DNA of 64,000 nucleotides, from positions 1 to 64,000 of the forward strand of contig JAFUEP010000020.1 in NCBI GenBank assembly GCA_017470345.1, written 5' to 3'. The notes beneath the pieces were generated by a model that did no database searches, was not told the DNA's origin, and saw nothing but the letters and a program-made list of their open reading frames with translations. The DNA is from Prevotella sp. GTDB taxonomy: Bacteria; Bacteroidota; Bacteroidia; Bacteroidales; Bacteroidaceae. Positions 9,079 to 17,805 of this stretch are shown here, one piece after another. Numbering within the stretch: position 1 is the stretch's first letter; each line of letters starts with the position of its first letter. The position numbers and the translations under genes are program-made.

Positions 9079-9832
9079 ACTCCTCACATCCATATCCGCC
9101 GCGGCCCTCGCACTGCTCATCGCCAGCGGCGCACAGGCTGCCGACCCCGACGACGACCTCGCCCTGACCGCCCGCGTGGGCTACAACATCGGAGCCGCCA
9201 CCCCCCTGGGCATTCCCGCCACGATCCGCGAGCTCAACAGCTTCGAGCTGACCCCCAACCTGACGCTCGGACTCGACGCCCGACTCCCCCTCAGCGGCCC
9301 CTGGGGACTGCAGGCTGGACTCCACTTCGAGAACAAGGGCATGAGCGTCGCCGTCACCACCAAGGGCTACCACATGGCCATGGTCAAGGGCGGCGAGCAG
9401 CTCGAGGGCGTCTACACAGGACGCGTCGAGCAGAACACGCGCGCCTGGATGCTGACCGTCCCCCTTATGGCCACCCTCGACATCCATCCACAATGGACAC
9501 TCAGGGCCGGACCCTTCCTCTCCTTCGTCACCAGCAGCGGCTTCTCAGGCAACGTCGCCGACGGCTATCTGCGCAAGGACACCCCGACAGGCCAGAAAAT
9601 CGAGATGGGCCACGCCATGGACGAGCGCGCCACCTACGACTTCGGCGACCAGATGCGCCGCCTGCAGGCTGGCCTCGACCTCGGGGCCGACTTCCAGCTG
9701 GCCCGCCGCATGGGTCTCAGCGCCGACCTGAAGTGGGGGCTCACGGGCATCATGCACAGCTCGTTCAAGACCGTCGAGCAGACGCTCTATCCCATCTACG
9801 GCACCCTCTCGCTATGGTATCAGATCAAATAG
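9071..9832 (+). CDS. Outer-membrane beta-barrel protein
   Basis: From the ATG at 9071 this is a 253-residue protein with a signal peptide (MNKLLTSISAAALALLIASG, then AQA). The rest alternates amphipathic beta strands: LTARVGYNIGAA, LTLGLDARLPLSG, WGLQAGLHFENKG, and the aromatic-ending TLSLWYQIK at the C-terminus. That matches the small porin-like barrels (outer membrane protein beta-barrel family) of Bacteroidetes. The start overlaps the preceding lipoprotein by 8 bases in another frame; an upstream in-frame start at 8999 would run inside that gene and lacks a signal peptide, so I reject it. It probably works with the flanking PCMD proteins. Confidence 0.85.
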   Translation: MNKLLTSISAAALALLIASGAQAADPDDDLALTARVGYNIGAATPLGIPATIRELNSFELTPNLTLGLDARLPLSGPWGLQAGLHFENKGMSVAVTTKGYHMAMVKGGEQLEGVYTGRVEQNTRAWMLTVPLMATLDIHPQWTLRAGPFLSFVTSSGFSGNVADGYLRKDTPTGQKIEMGHAMDERATYDFGDQMRRLQAGLDLGADFQLARRMGLSADLKWGLTGIMHSSFKTVEQTLYPIYGTLSLWYQIK

Positions 9833-9865
9833 GAAAACGCTTACAAACTATAATAAAAAATTGAT

Positions 9866-11377
9866 ATGAAGAGAATTTCTACACTCATCCTCACCGCCAT
9901 GGCCACCATCACCGCCATGGCCACCGACTACACCGACAGCCTCCTCGTGTTGGTCAACGGCGTAGGTTCAAAGCAGCTGGCCACCATCTCCGTCGACGAG
10001 CGCGACGGACTCTACGACCTCAACCTCCGCAACTTCATCCTCATGAACGGCGACCAGCCCATGTACGTCGGCAACGTCCAGCTGACTGGCATCAAGCCCG
10101 TCAAGAAGGACAACGCCGTCTTCCTCTGGGCTTCGCAGGACATCACCGTCACTGACGGCGACGCTGAGGGCGTGCCCTTCTGGATGGGACCCATGCTCGG
10201 CCAGCTGCCCGTCAACCTGGCAGCCGTCGTCGAGGGTGGCAGCATGCGCGCACTCATCACCCTCGACCTCATGGCCATCATGGGCCAGATGGTTGAGGTG
10301 CGCTTCAGCGAGGCACTCATCACGGGACAGGGCTACCACGTGCCCAACGGCGACTTCGAAGCCTGGCACACCTCGGCCGACGGCTACGTCGAGCCTAACG
10401 CCTGGCACTCCTTCGAGAGCGCCTCAGGAGCCGCCGCACCCCTCGCCGGCCATCATATCGAGAAGTCTGAGGACGGCGGCATGAATGGCACGGCCTGCGC
10501 ACGCATCTTCGCCACCTCCATCTTCGGCATCATCGCCAACGGCACCATGACCACTGGCCGCATGAACGCCGGCTCCTTTGTGGCCACCGACAATGCCAAC
10601 AACGCCTACCTCGACATGTCCAAGAATGATGTCGACGGCAACGGCGATCCCTTTTACGTCAGCCTCGCCAGCCGGCCTGACTCGCTCGCCTTCTGGGTGA
10701 AGTTCAAGCAGGGCAAGACGAACGCCGATCACCCCTACGCCACCGTCAGCGCCGTCATCACCGACGGCACCTACTATCAGGACCCTGAGGACAAGGACTA
10801 CTCCAACGTCGTGGCCCGCGCAGCCAACCGCCAGATCGCCGTCACGGGCGACCAGTGGAAGCGCATCTCCATCCCCTTCACCTACGTCTCGGAGACCCTC
10901 CAGCCCAAGGCCATCCTCATCACCATCTCGACCAACGCCGATGCCGGACAGGGCAGCGCCAACGACGAGGTCTTCGTCGACGACCTCACGCTCGTCTACA
11001 ACGCACGCCTGGCCTCGCTCAACGTCAAGGGATTCACGCCCGACCAGCTGGAGTATGAGCTCGAAGGAGCCCTCAACATCGACGCACTCGAGCCCGTCGC
11101 CGACAGCCGCGACGCCTTCGTCGTCAAGGCCCTCAGGGAGACCGAGACAGGACGGCAGGCACTCATCACCGTCTGCGCCGCCGACCTCCGTTCGATGACC
11201 ACCTACGTCGTCAAGGCTGCCCCCAGCGCCAATGCCATCGCCGACACCCAGTCGGACCTCCGGCCCGCTACGGCTGAATACTTCACCCTCGGAGGCCAGC
11301 AGGTCGCCACGCCTGCCCGCGGACAGATCTACGTCGTCCGCCAGTCCGACGGCCTGACGCGTAAGGTCGCCTTCTGA
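9866..11377 (+). CDS. Calycin-like plus PCMD-domain secreted protein
   Basis: This 503-residue secreted protein has a short signal (MKRISTLILTAMATITAMA), then a calycin-like beta-barrel region (residues about 20-150: FILMNGDQPMYVGNVQL, FSEALITG) and a PCMD-type domain (about 155-385: VPNGDFEAWHTSADGYVEPNAW, DSLAFWVKFK, VFVDDLTLVYN). The C-terminal part (about 440-503) ends with the pattern EYFTLGGQQV...GQIYVVRQSDG...RKVAF, resembling Bacteroidales C-terminal sorting or anchor-like domains. It follows the barrel gene by 33 bases and ends just before a strong terminator. The fusion of a lipocalin-like fold with PCMD suggests ligand binding at the surface; the ligand is unknown. Confidence 0.82.
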   Translation: MKRISTLILTAMATITAMATDYTDSLLVLVNGVGSKQLATISVDERDGLYDLNLRNFILMNGDQPMYVGNVQLTGIKPVKKDNAVFLWASQDITVTDGDAEGVPFWMGPMLGQLPVNLAAVVEGGSMRALITLDLMAIMGQMVEVRFSEALITGQGYHVPNGDFEAWHTSADGYVEPNAWHSFESASGAAAPLAGHHIEKSEDGGMNGTACARIFATSIFGIIANGTMTTGRMNAGSFVATDNANNAYLDMSKNDVDGNGDPFYVSLASRPDSLAFWVKFKQGKTNADHPYATVSAVITDGTYYQDPEDKDYSNVVARAANRQIAVTGDQWKRISIPFTYVSETLQPKAILITISTNADAGQGSANDEVFVDDLTLVYNARLASLNVKGFTPDQLEYELEGALNIDALEPVADSRDAFVVKALRETETGRQALITVCAADLRSMTTYVVKAAPSANAIADTQSDLRPATAEYFTLGGQQVATPARGQIYVVRQSDGLTRKVAF

Positions 11378-11404
11378 CCCCGCACTCCTTTTCCTTATCA
11401 TTCT

Positions 11405-11448
11405 CTGTCCGGAAGGGCGGCCTGCAGCGCCGCCCTTCCGGACAGACT
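11405..11448 (+). terminator. Rho-independent terminator of the PCMD operon
   Basis: A perfect stem (TGTCCGGAAGGGCGGC pairing with GCCGCCCTTCCGGACA) with a 6-base loop is followed by ACTTTTTA. It is 28 bases after the stop of the calycin-PCMD gene. Confidence 0.9.
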
Positions 11449-11480
11449 TTTTATTGATGGCTTGCGACAACAATATAACA

Positions 11481-11968
11481 GACATCAAGACTACAGACTA
11501 CAGACTACAGATTACAGACTACAGACTATAGACTACAGACTACAGACTTCAGACATCAAGACAACAGACATCAAGACAACAGACTTCAGACTATAGACTA
11601 CAGACTTCAGAGTGCAGGTAGCGAGACGACGACGCGGTCTGCGCATAGTAACTTGGGTACGGGCTAAACTTATGACACGTCGTGACGGCATGCCGTCACG
11701 ACGTGATTTCATGCCGTCACGCCGTGACGTCATGGCGTCACGGCGTGACGAAAGTTTTATGGAGCGACAATCCTTGTTATCTTCTCCCCGAGAAGACAAT
11801 AAATCTTGTAGTCTATAGTCTGTAGTCTATAGTCCTGATGTCTGTAGTCTATAGTCTGTAGTCTGAAGTCTGAAGTCTATAATCTATAGTCTGTAGTCTA
11901 TAATCTATAGTCTGTAGTCTGTAGTCTATAGTCTGTAGTCTATAGTCTGTAGCTGTGGTCTTGATGTC
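11481..11968 (+). repeat. Large inverted short-tandem-array element (7-base units, 21-base palindromic core)
   Basis: The gap between the PCMD operon and asnA is filled by one symmetrical structure. The left arm (about 11481-11612) is a degenerate array of the 7-base unit GACTACA; the right arm (about 11808-11968) is the same array in reverse complement (TGTAGTC). The outer ends are exact inverted copies: GACATCAAG at 11481-11489 and CTTGATGTC at 11960-11968. In the core, 11676-11705 is a perfect 30-base palindrome centred on GCATGC, and 11715-11729 is the exact reverse complement of 11736-11750, together forming about four 21-base units with GTCACG/CGTGAC. Short frames inside (with seven-residue SRRD repeats on both strands) are a consequence of this and are not called as genes. 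Confidence 0.9.
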
Positions 11969-11990
11969 AGGAGATCATGCGGTCGTGGCG

Positions 11991-13028
11991 TCAGATGAGG
12001 GGCATGTTGAGCTGTCGGCATTCGCGGCGCATGTCGTCAGGCCAGATGGAGGCCTGTATCTCGCCGATGTGGGCCTTGTGGAGCAGGACCATGCAGAGGC
12101 GGCTCTGTCCGATGCCGCCGCCGATGCTGAGAGGCAGCCGGTCGGCGAGCAGCTGCTGGTGGAAGTAGAGCTGCTGGCGGTCCTGCTGTCCTTCGAGCTG
12201 GAGCTGCAAGAGGAGTGAGGTCTTGTCGACGCGGATGCCCATGGATGAGAGCTCGATGGCGCGCTCGAGGACGGGATACCAGATGAGTATGTCGCCGTTG
12301 AGGCCTGGCAGCCCGTTCTCGGCCGTGGTCGACCAGTCGTCGTAGTCGGGTGCGCGGCCGTCGTGCTTCTCGCCGTTGGAGAGGCGTCCGCCGATGCCGA
12401 TGATGAAGACGGCGCCGCGCTCGCGGCAGATGGCGTCCTCGCGCTCTTTGGGCGTGAGGTTGGGATACATCTGGAGGAGCTCCTCGGCGTGAATGAAGCT
12501 GATCTGTTCGGGCAGGAAGGGGCGCAGCTGCTGGTAGGTCTCGCAGACGAGGTACTCCGTGCGTCGTAGTGCGCTGTAGATGCGCTCGACGACCTGACGG
12601 AGGAAGCTGAGCGTGCGCTGTTCGGGGCGTATGACGGCCTCCCAGTCCCACTGGTCGACGTAGAGGGAGTGGAGGTTGTCCATCTCCTCGTCGGCTCGTA
12701 TGGCGTTCATGTCGGTATAGATGCCGTAGCCCGGTTCGACGTGGTATTCGGCCAGTGTGAGTCGTTTCCACTTGGCCAGCGAATGGACCACCTCGGCCTG
12801 CTGGTCGCCCATGTCGCGTATGGGGAAGCTGACGGGCCGCTCGACGCCGTTGAGGTCGTCGTTGATGCCCAGTCCTTTCATGACGAAGAGTGGGGCGGTG
12901 ACGCGGCGCAGTCTGAGTTCTGTGGAGAGGTTCTGCTGGAAGAACTCCTTGATGAGCTTGATGCCCTGCTCGGTCTGGCGTGCGTCGAGCAGTCGGCAAT
13001 AATTGTTAGGTCTGATTAGTTGACTCAT
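11991..13028 (-). CDS. asnA: Aspartate--ammonia ligase (asparagine synthetase A)
   Basis: This 345-residue class-II-synthetase-like enzyme makes asparagine from aspartate and ammonia with ATP. Family landmarks are KLIKEFFQQNLSTEL near the start, RVTAPLFV, DLNGVERPVSF, VHSLAKWKR, the stretch HSLYVDQWDWE, and the glycine-rich end SIGGGIGQSRLCM. The length is close to the usual 330-345. On its strand a -7 element TACCTTTG lies at 13060-13067, about 30 bases before the start. It is transcribed divergently from the PL11 gene and its downstream side faces the inverted array element. Confidence 0.95.
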   Translation of the reverse strand: MSQLIRPNNYCRLLDARQTEQGIKLIKEFFQQNLSTELRLRRVTAPLFVMKGLGINDDLNGVERPVSFPIRDMGDQQAEVVHSLAKWKRLTLAEYHVEPGYGIYTDMNAIRADEEMDNLHSLYVDQWDWEAVIRPEQRTLSFLRQVVERIYSALRRTEYLVCETYQQLRPFLPEQISFIHAEELLQMYPNLTPKEREDAICRERGAVFIIGIGGRLSNGEKHDGRAPDYDDWSTTAENGLPGLNGDILIWYPVLERAIELSSMGIRVDKTSLLLQLQLEGQQDRQQLYFHQQLLADRLPLSIGGGIGQSRLCMVLLHKAHIGEIQASIWPDDMRRECRQLNMPLI

Positions 13029-13162
13029 ATATCATCCTGATTTTTAACAATTTTGCGTGCAAAGGTAATACTTTTCTTCGAATAAATCGGCGAAAGGTTC
13101 GTTTTTTTTAAGAATTTGTTGTACCTTTGCACCCTAAAAACAATAAAAATACAAGAATCAAC

Positions 13163-16100
13163 ATGAAACGACTATTACTGGCTACCGTCATCCTGTTCTC
13201 CACCATCGTCAACCTCAGCGCCCAGCGCACCACCGACCTGCTGGACCGCGGCCTCGTGGCCGTGCCGTCGGGCTCGGGCTCGTTCGTCAGCTGGCGCATC
13301 TTCGGCGAGGAGTATTATGACACGAAGTACAACCTCTATCGCGACGGCGTGAAGGTGAACGACCAGCCGCTCAGCGCGTCGTGCTTCACGGACGCGGCGG
13401 GGCGCAGCGGCTCGACGTATCAGGTGGCGGCCGTCGTGCGCGGCGTGGAGCAGGCGAAGTCGGAACCCGTCAAGCGGCTCAGTCAGCAGTACATTCAGTT
13501 TGCCGTGGGCAAGGTCTACTCGCGCCGCGGCACTGACATCACGTCCGACTATAACGTCAACGACATCGCCCTGGCCGACGTGACGGGCGACGGCCGCAGC
13601 GAGTTCATCGTCAAGCGCAACTACGGCCCTGACGGCTCGTCGGTGGGCAACGACTCGGCCTACAACCACCTGGAGTGCTACACGCTGGAGGGCGAGCGCC
13701 TGTGGTGGATCGACCTGGGGCCCAACATGGTGTCAGGTCCTGACGAGCAGTATGATGCCGTCGGCTACGACTGGGACGGCGACGGGCGCGCGGAGGTGCT
13801 CATGCGCGGTGCCGACAACATGGTGATCCATCATGCCGACGGGACGACCACCGAGATCGGCAACATGAGGGTCAACACGCGCAACACGGTCCTGCAGACG
13901 GCCAACATGACCTATACGAACACGGGGGCGGAATACCTGCTCTACCTCGACGGCGCGACGGGCAAGCCCTATCCCATCGGACCGGGCGGACAGCTCTGGA
14001 TGACCTACCCCCTGCCGCGCGGCGCTGCCGACGACTGGGGCGACGGCTACGGCCACCGCTCGACGAAGCACTACTTCGGGGCGCCCTTCCTCGACGGCCG
14101 CAAGGCCTACGTCTTCCTTGGCCGCGGATGCTACACGAAGCACCACATGAAGGCTTTCTCAGTCGACCCTGCGACCCACCAGCTCGCGCTCTACTGGGAG
14201 TGGAAGTGCGACGAGGGGTGGGGCAGCCCCTGGTATGGCAACGGCTACCATAACTTCGGCATTGCCGACGTCGACTGGGACGGCCGCGACGAGATCTGCT
14301 TCGGCTCGATGGTCATCGACGACAACGGCCGCGGACTATCCACTACGGGCCTCGGCCACGGCGACGCCCAGCACTGCTCCGACTTCGACCCCTACCGCCA
14401 CGGCCAGGAGATCTTCGCCTGCAACGAGGACGAGCCGGCCATGAACTATCGCGACGCCACGACGTCGAAGATCTACTATCGCCTGCAGTCGACCAGCGAC
14501 GACGGCCGCGCCCTCTGCGGCAACTTCTCGAACGCCTATCCCGGCGCCATCGGCCACTCGTCGCAGTCGGGCACCATCTCCTGCGTCAGCGACAAGGTCA
14601 TCGCGGGCGGCCCGGGCGGATTCACCAACAACTGGCGCATCTACTGGGACGGCGACCTGCTCGAGGAGGGCCTCGACGGCGCCTCCTCGCGCGAGGGTGC
14701 GGCCCGCGTCTTCAAGGCCGACGGCTCCGTCGTCTTCACCGCTGACGGAACGGCCAACTGCAACTGGACAAAGAACACGCCCTCGGCCGTGGGCGACATC
14801 ATGGGCGACTGGCGCGAGGAGATCATCGCCCGCACGGCAGATAATAAGTATGTGCGCGTCTATACCACTAATATTCCCACGCGATGGCGCAACTACACGC
14901 TGTGGCACGACCACCAGTATCGCCAGGGCATGGTCTGGGAGTCGATAGGCTACAACCAGCCGCCCCACGCCAGCTACTTCCTCGGCGAGCTCGAGGGCAT
15001 CACCCAGGCGCCGCCCCCATTGACCACGACGGGTCGCGTCGTGGTGACAGATGGTTCAGCCATCGGCTCCGAGCACGACGCGAAGCACGTCCTCCTCTGC
15101 GACTATGCCGACACGCAGCTCAGCGTCGCTGAGGGCGCCTCGCCGTGGGTCATGACGTTCAACGTGCCCTCATGGATTCAGGGCACCAACAGCAATGCCA
15201 CCAACGGCAATCCGCTGATCAACCGCACCTACTACACCTGCGAGGTCAGCGGCGCCGCCTTCACGGGCGACACGCGGCTCGTCAAGCAGGGCGACGGCAC
15301 GCTGCGGCTGCCCGCCGTGGAGCAGACCTACACGGGCCCCACCGACGTCTGGGCGGGCACGCTCTGCTTCGACGGCACGCTGCTCCATTCGCCCCTATGG
15401 CTCAACCGCTTTGCCGTGCTCGAGAGCGACGGCGGACGCTTCCGCAGCATCAAGATTGACTATGCCGCTGAGCTGCGCCCGGGCGGCCTGGACCATCAGG
15501 GACAGCTCACGACCGACTCGCTCACGCTGGGCTTCGGCTCGCGCGTCGTCTTCGACCTTTACGACGACTGCCTCGCCGACCAGGTCGAGGCGGGTCGCAT
15601 GGCCGTCGAGACCAAGTCGTGGCAGTATGGGCCGCAGTATCTGACGCCCGTCTTCGAGTTCCGCTATCATGGCGATGGCGACATCCCTGAGGGCGACTAT
15701 CGCATCGGACGCGCATCGACGATAGCCGGCTCGCTGGCCAGCATCCGCATCGAGGGCATCAGCACCAAGATGAAGGCTGCGCTCGAACTGAGGGACGCCG
15801 ACCTCTACCTCGTCGTCTCAGGCATGCGCGATGCCGGCACGATCGTATGGACAGGTCGCCAGAACGGCGTCTGGGACCTGGCTGAGACGGAGAACTTCAG
15901 CAACACGGCTGCTGGTGACGCCAGTAGCGACTTCTTCGTCACGGGCGACAACGTCTGGTTCACGGATGCGGCTGACGCCAGCGTCGTCAGCCTGCGCGGC
16001 GAGCTGGAGGCCGACACCGTCTTCGTCGACAACACCACCAAGGACTATCGCTTCGAGGGCAGCGGAGCCCTCGTCGGGCAGACGACGCTCGTCAAGCGCG

Positions 16101-17680
16101 GCGCAGGACTGCTCACCATCACCAACGACAACACGTTCACGGGCGGCGTGCGCCTGGAGGGTGGGGCCGTCAGCATCGCCTCGATGGCCAACGCCAATCA
16201 GCCCAAGGGCCATCTGGGCGGCGTCACCACCCTGGCCTCGCGATTCGTCATCGCTGACGGCGCCGAGCTGCGCACGACGGCTGCCGTCACCTGTGGCTCA
16301 GCCATTCAGATGAGCGGCGATGAGGGCGGCGTCATCAACAATGCGGCCGACTTCATCTCCAACCGCGCCATCACGGGCACCGTCCTGACCAAGCGCGGCG
16401 CGGGCTGGATGAAGCTCAACACGTCGAACACGTCGCTGCAGCGACTCGTCATCGCCGGCGGCACCGTCCAGTGCATCAATGCCAACATGCCGGCTCAGAC
16501 GGTGGAATTCCAGAACGGCACCCTCTCAGAGAACACCAGCTCGGGCTATAACATACACGTGCCGGCCAACAAGCGCGGCACATGGAACCTCGTCGACCGC
16601 GGCTCGTTCAGCAACCGACTGACGGGCGAGGGCACCCTCACCGTCTATTGTCCCATCGTCGTCGGCAGCGGTTGGAATGCCACCCGCACGCAGATCACTG
16701 GCAATTGGTCGGCCTTCGAGGGAACGGTCAACTGCACGGTCCACTCGAAGGACACCCGCTTCACACTCGACAACGGCTACGGCATGCCCAACGGCACGCT
16801 CAACATCCCCGAGGGCGTTGAGGTGCAGAACAGCGGACGCACCTATCGCATCGGACGCCTGACGGGCAGCGGCCTGCTGGGCGGCACCTGCTCCTTCAGC
16901 TCCAGCGGCAACTCGAACCCCAACACGTGGCAGGTGGGCAACGACGCCAACTGGTCGACCACGGTCCGCGTCACGTCGACGGCCAATCTCGTCAAGGTGG
17001 GCAGCGGCAAGGTGACATGGAACGCTGCCAATACGAACACAGGCACCACCAGCGTCAACGAGGGCGAACTGGCCATCGGCTCCGCCACGCAGCTGGGCAC
17101 TGGACGGCTCAACGTCAATGACGACGGCGTCATGACGGGCAGCAACAATGCGGCCAACGGGCTGAAGAACTCCATGACCGTCGTCAGCGGCACGCTGAAG
17201 CCCGGCGCCTATGAGGGGGCATCCATGGGCTCCATCTGTTTCGACCAGAAGCCCGTCACGTTCCAACCGCAGGGCGTGCTCGTCATTGGCGTGCGACAGT
17301 CGCGCACGTCATCCATCAGCGGCAGCACCAGCCTGGAGGGCATCTCGACACTCACCTTCAACGGCACCATACGCCTCGTCCCCGCCGCCGGCCACAAGCT
17401 GCAGCCGGGCGACTCCATCCGCATCTTCACCTGCACGACGTTTGTCGGCTCGCCCTCCTTCGACATGCAGGGCGACGTTCTCTGGGACACCAGCCGCATC
17501 GCTGAGGGATGGCTCTTCGTCAAGGCCGTCGGAGCGGGCATCGGCAGCGTCATGAGCGACGACCGCCCGGCTGACATCTACGACGCCCGAGGCCGTCTCG
17601 TCCGTCGCCGCGCCACGTCGACTGAGGGCCTGCGCCCCGGCATCTACGTGAGCGAGGGCCGCAAGATCATCGTCCGTTAG
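13163..17680 (+). CDS. Rhamnogalacturonan lyase (PL11) with autotransporter-type repeats
   Basis: From the ATG at 13163 the product has 1505 residues and a signal peptide (MKRLLLATVILFSTIVNLSA). Residues about 25-620 are a PL11 domain: LDRGLVAVPSGSGSFVSWR, then the beta-propeller blades with calcium-type loops ADVTGDGRSEF, YDWDGDGRAEVL and DVDWDGRDEI. It should cut the rhamnose-galacturonate backbone of pectin RG-I by beta-elimination. Residues about 640-1440 hold repeats of the autotransporter-associated strand type (LVKQGDGTLRL, LVKRGAGLLTI, LTKRGAGWMKL, LVKVGSGKVTW). The last 45 residues (ADIYDARGRLVRRRA...GIYVSEGRKIIVR) resemble a C-terminal sorting tail. A -7 element TACCTTTG is at 13122-13129. 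An in-frame TTG at 13127 lies inside that promoter, so I reject it. Confidence 0.88.
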   Translation: MKRLLLATVILFSTIVNLSAQRTTDLLDRGLVAVPSGSGSFVSWRIFGEEYYDTKYNLYRDGVKVNDQPLSASCFTDAAGRSGSTYQVAAVVRGVEQAKSEPVKRLSQQYIQFAVGKVYSRRGTDITSDYNVNDIALADVTGDGRSEFIVKRNYGPDGSSVGNDSAYNHLECYTLEGERLWWIDLGPNMVSGPDEQYDAVGYDWDGDGRAEVLMRGADNMVIHHADGTTTEIGNMRVNTRNTVLQTANMTYTNTGAEYLLYLDGATGKPYPIGPGGQLWMTYPLPRGAADDWGDGYGHRSTKHYFGAPFLDGRKAYVFLGRGCYTKHHMKAFSVDPATHQLALYWEWKCDEGWGSPWYGNGYHNFGIADVDWDGRDEICFGSMVIDDNGRGLSTTGLGHGDAQHCSDFDPYRHGQEIFACNEDEPAMNYRDATTSKIYYRLQSTSDDGRALCGNFSNAYPGAIGHSSQSGTISCVSDKVIAGGPGGFTNNWRIYWDGDLLEEGLDGASSREGAARVFKADGSVVFTADGTANCNWTKNTPSAVGDIMGDWREEIIARTADNKYVRVYTTNIPTRWRNYTLWHDHQYRQGMVWESIGYNQPPHASYFLGELEGITQAPPPLTTTGRVVVTDGSAIGSEHDAKHVLLCDYADTQLSVAEGASPWVMTFNVPSWIQGTNSNATNGNPLINRTYYTCEVSGAAFTGDTRLVKQGDGTLRLPAVEQTYTGPTDVWAGTLCFDGTLLHSPLWLNRFAVLESDGGRFRSIKIDYAAELRPGGLDHQGQLTTDSLTLGFGSRVVFDLYDDCLADQVEAGRMAVETKSWQYGPQYLTPVFEFRYHGDGDIPEGDYRIGRASTIAGSLASIRIEGISTKMKAALELRDADLYLVVSGMRDAGTIVWTGRQNGVWDLAETENFSNTAAGDASSDFFVTGDNVWFTDAADASVVSLRGELEADTVFVDNTTKDYRFEGSGALVGQTTLVKRGAGLLTITNDNTFTGGVRLEGGAVSIASMANANQPKGHLGGVTTLASRFVIADGAELRTTAAVTCGSAIQMSGDEGGVINNAADFISNRAITGTVLTKRGAGWMKLNTSNTSLQRLVIAGGTVQCINANMPAQTVEFQNGTLSENTSSGYNIHVPANKRGTWNLVDRGSFSNRLTGEGTLTVYCPIVVGSGWNATRTQITGNWSAFEGTVNCTVHSKDTRFTLDNGYGMPNGTLNIPEGVEVQNSGRTYRIGRLTGSGLLGGTCSFSSSGNSNPNTWQVGNDANWSTTVRVTSTANLVKVGSGKVTWNAANTNTGTTSVNEGELAIGSATQLGTGRLNVNDDGVMTGSNNAANGLKNSMTVVSGTLKPGAYEGASMGSICFDQKPVTFQPQGVLVIGVRQSRTSSISGSTSLEGISTLTFNGTIRLVPAAGHKLQPGDSIRIFTCTTFVGSPSFDMQGDVLWDTSRIAEGWLFVKAVGAGIGSVMSDDRPADIYDARGRLVRRRATSTEGLRPGIYVSEGRKIIVR

Positions 17681-17699
17681 GTGTACTAATGTTTCAAAT

Positions 17700-17744
17700 G
17701 AGTGGAAAAAATGTCTCTTGCGACGTTTTTCCACTCTCTTTTTT
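17700..17744 (+). terminator. Rho-independent terminator after the PL11 gene
   Basis: GAGTGGAAAAA (17700-17710) pairs with TTTTTCCACTC (17726-17736) and is followed by TCTTTTTT. It separates the PL11 gene from the GH3 gene. Confidence 0.88.
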
Positions 17745-17805
17745 GTGCTTTTTTCGATTATTATTTGTACTTTTGCGCAGAGAAAACCCAAAAACAATTC
17801 CATCG

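Noticed and set aside
11533..11818. Overlapping small frames on both strands encoding repeats of SRRDGMP/SRRDVMA type
   Set aside because: They follow from the 21-base palindromic units in the core of the inverted element; both strands give nearly the same peptide, there is no promoter or ribosome site, and the frame ends in the 7-base arrays.
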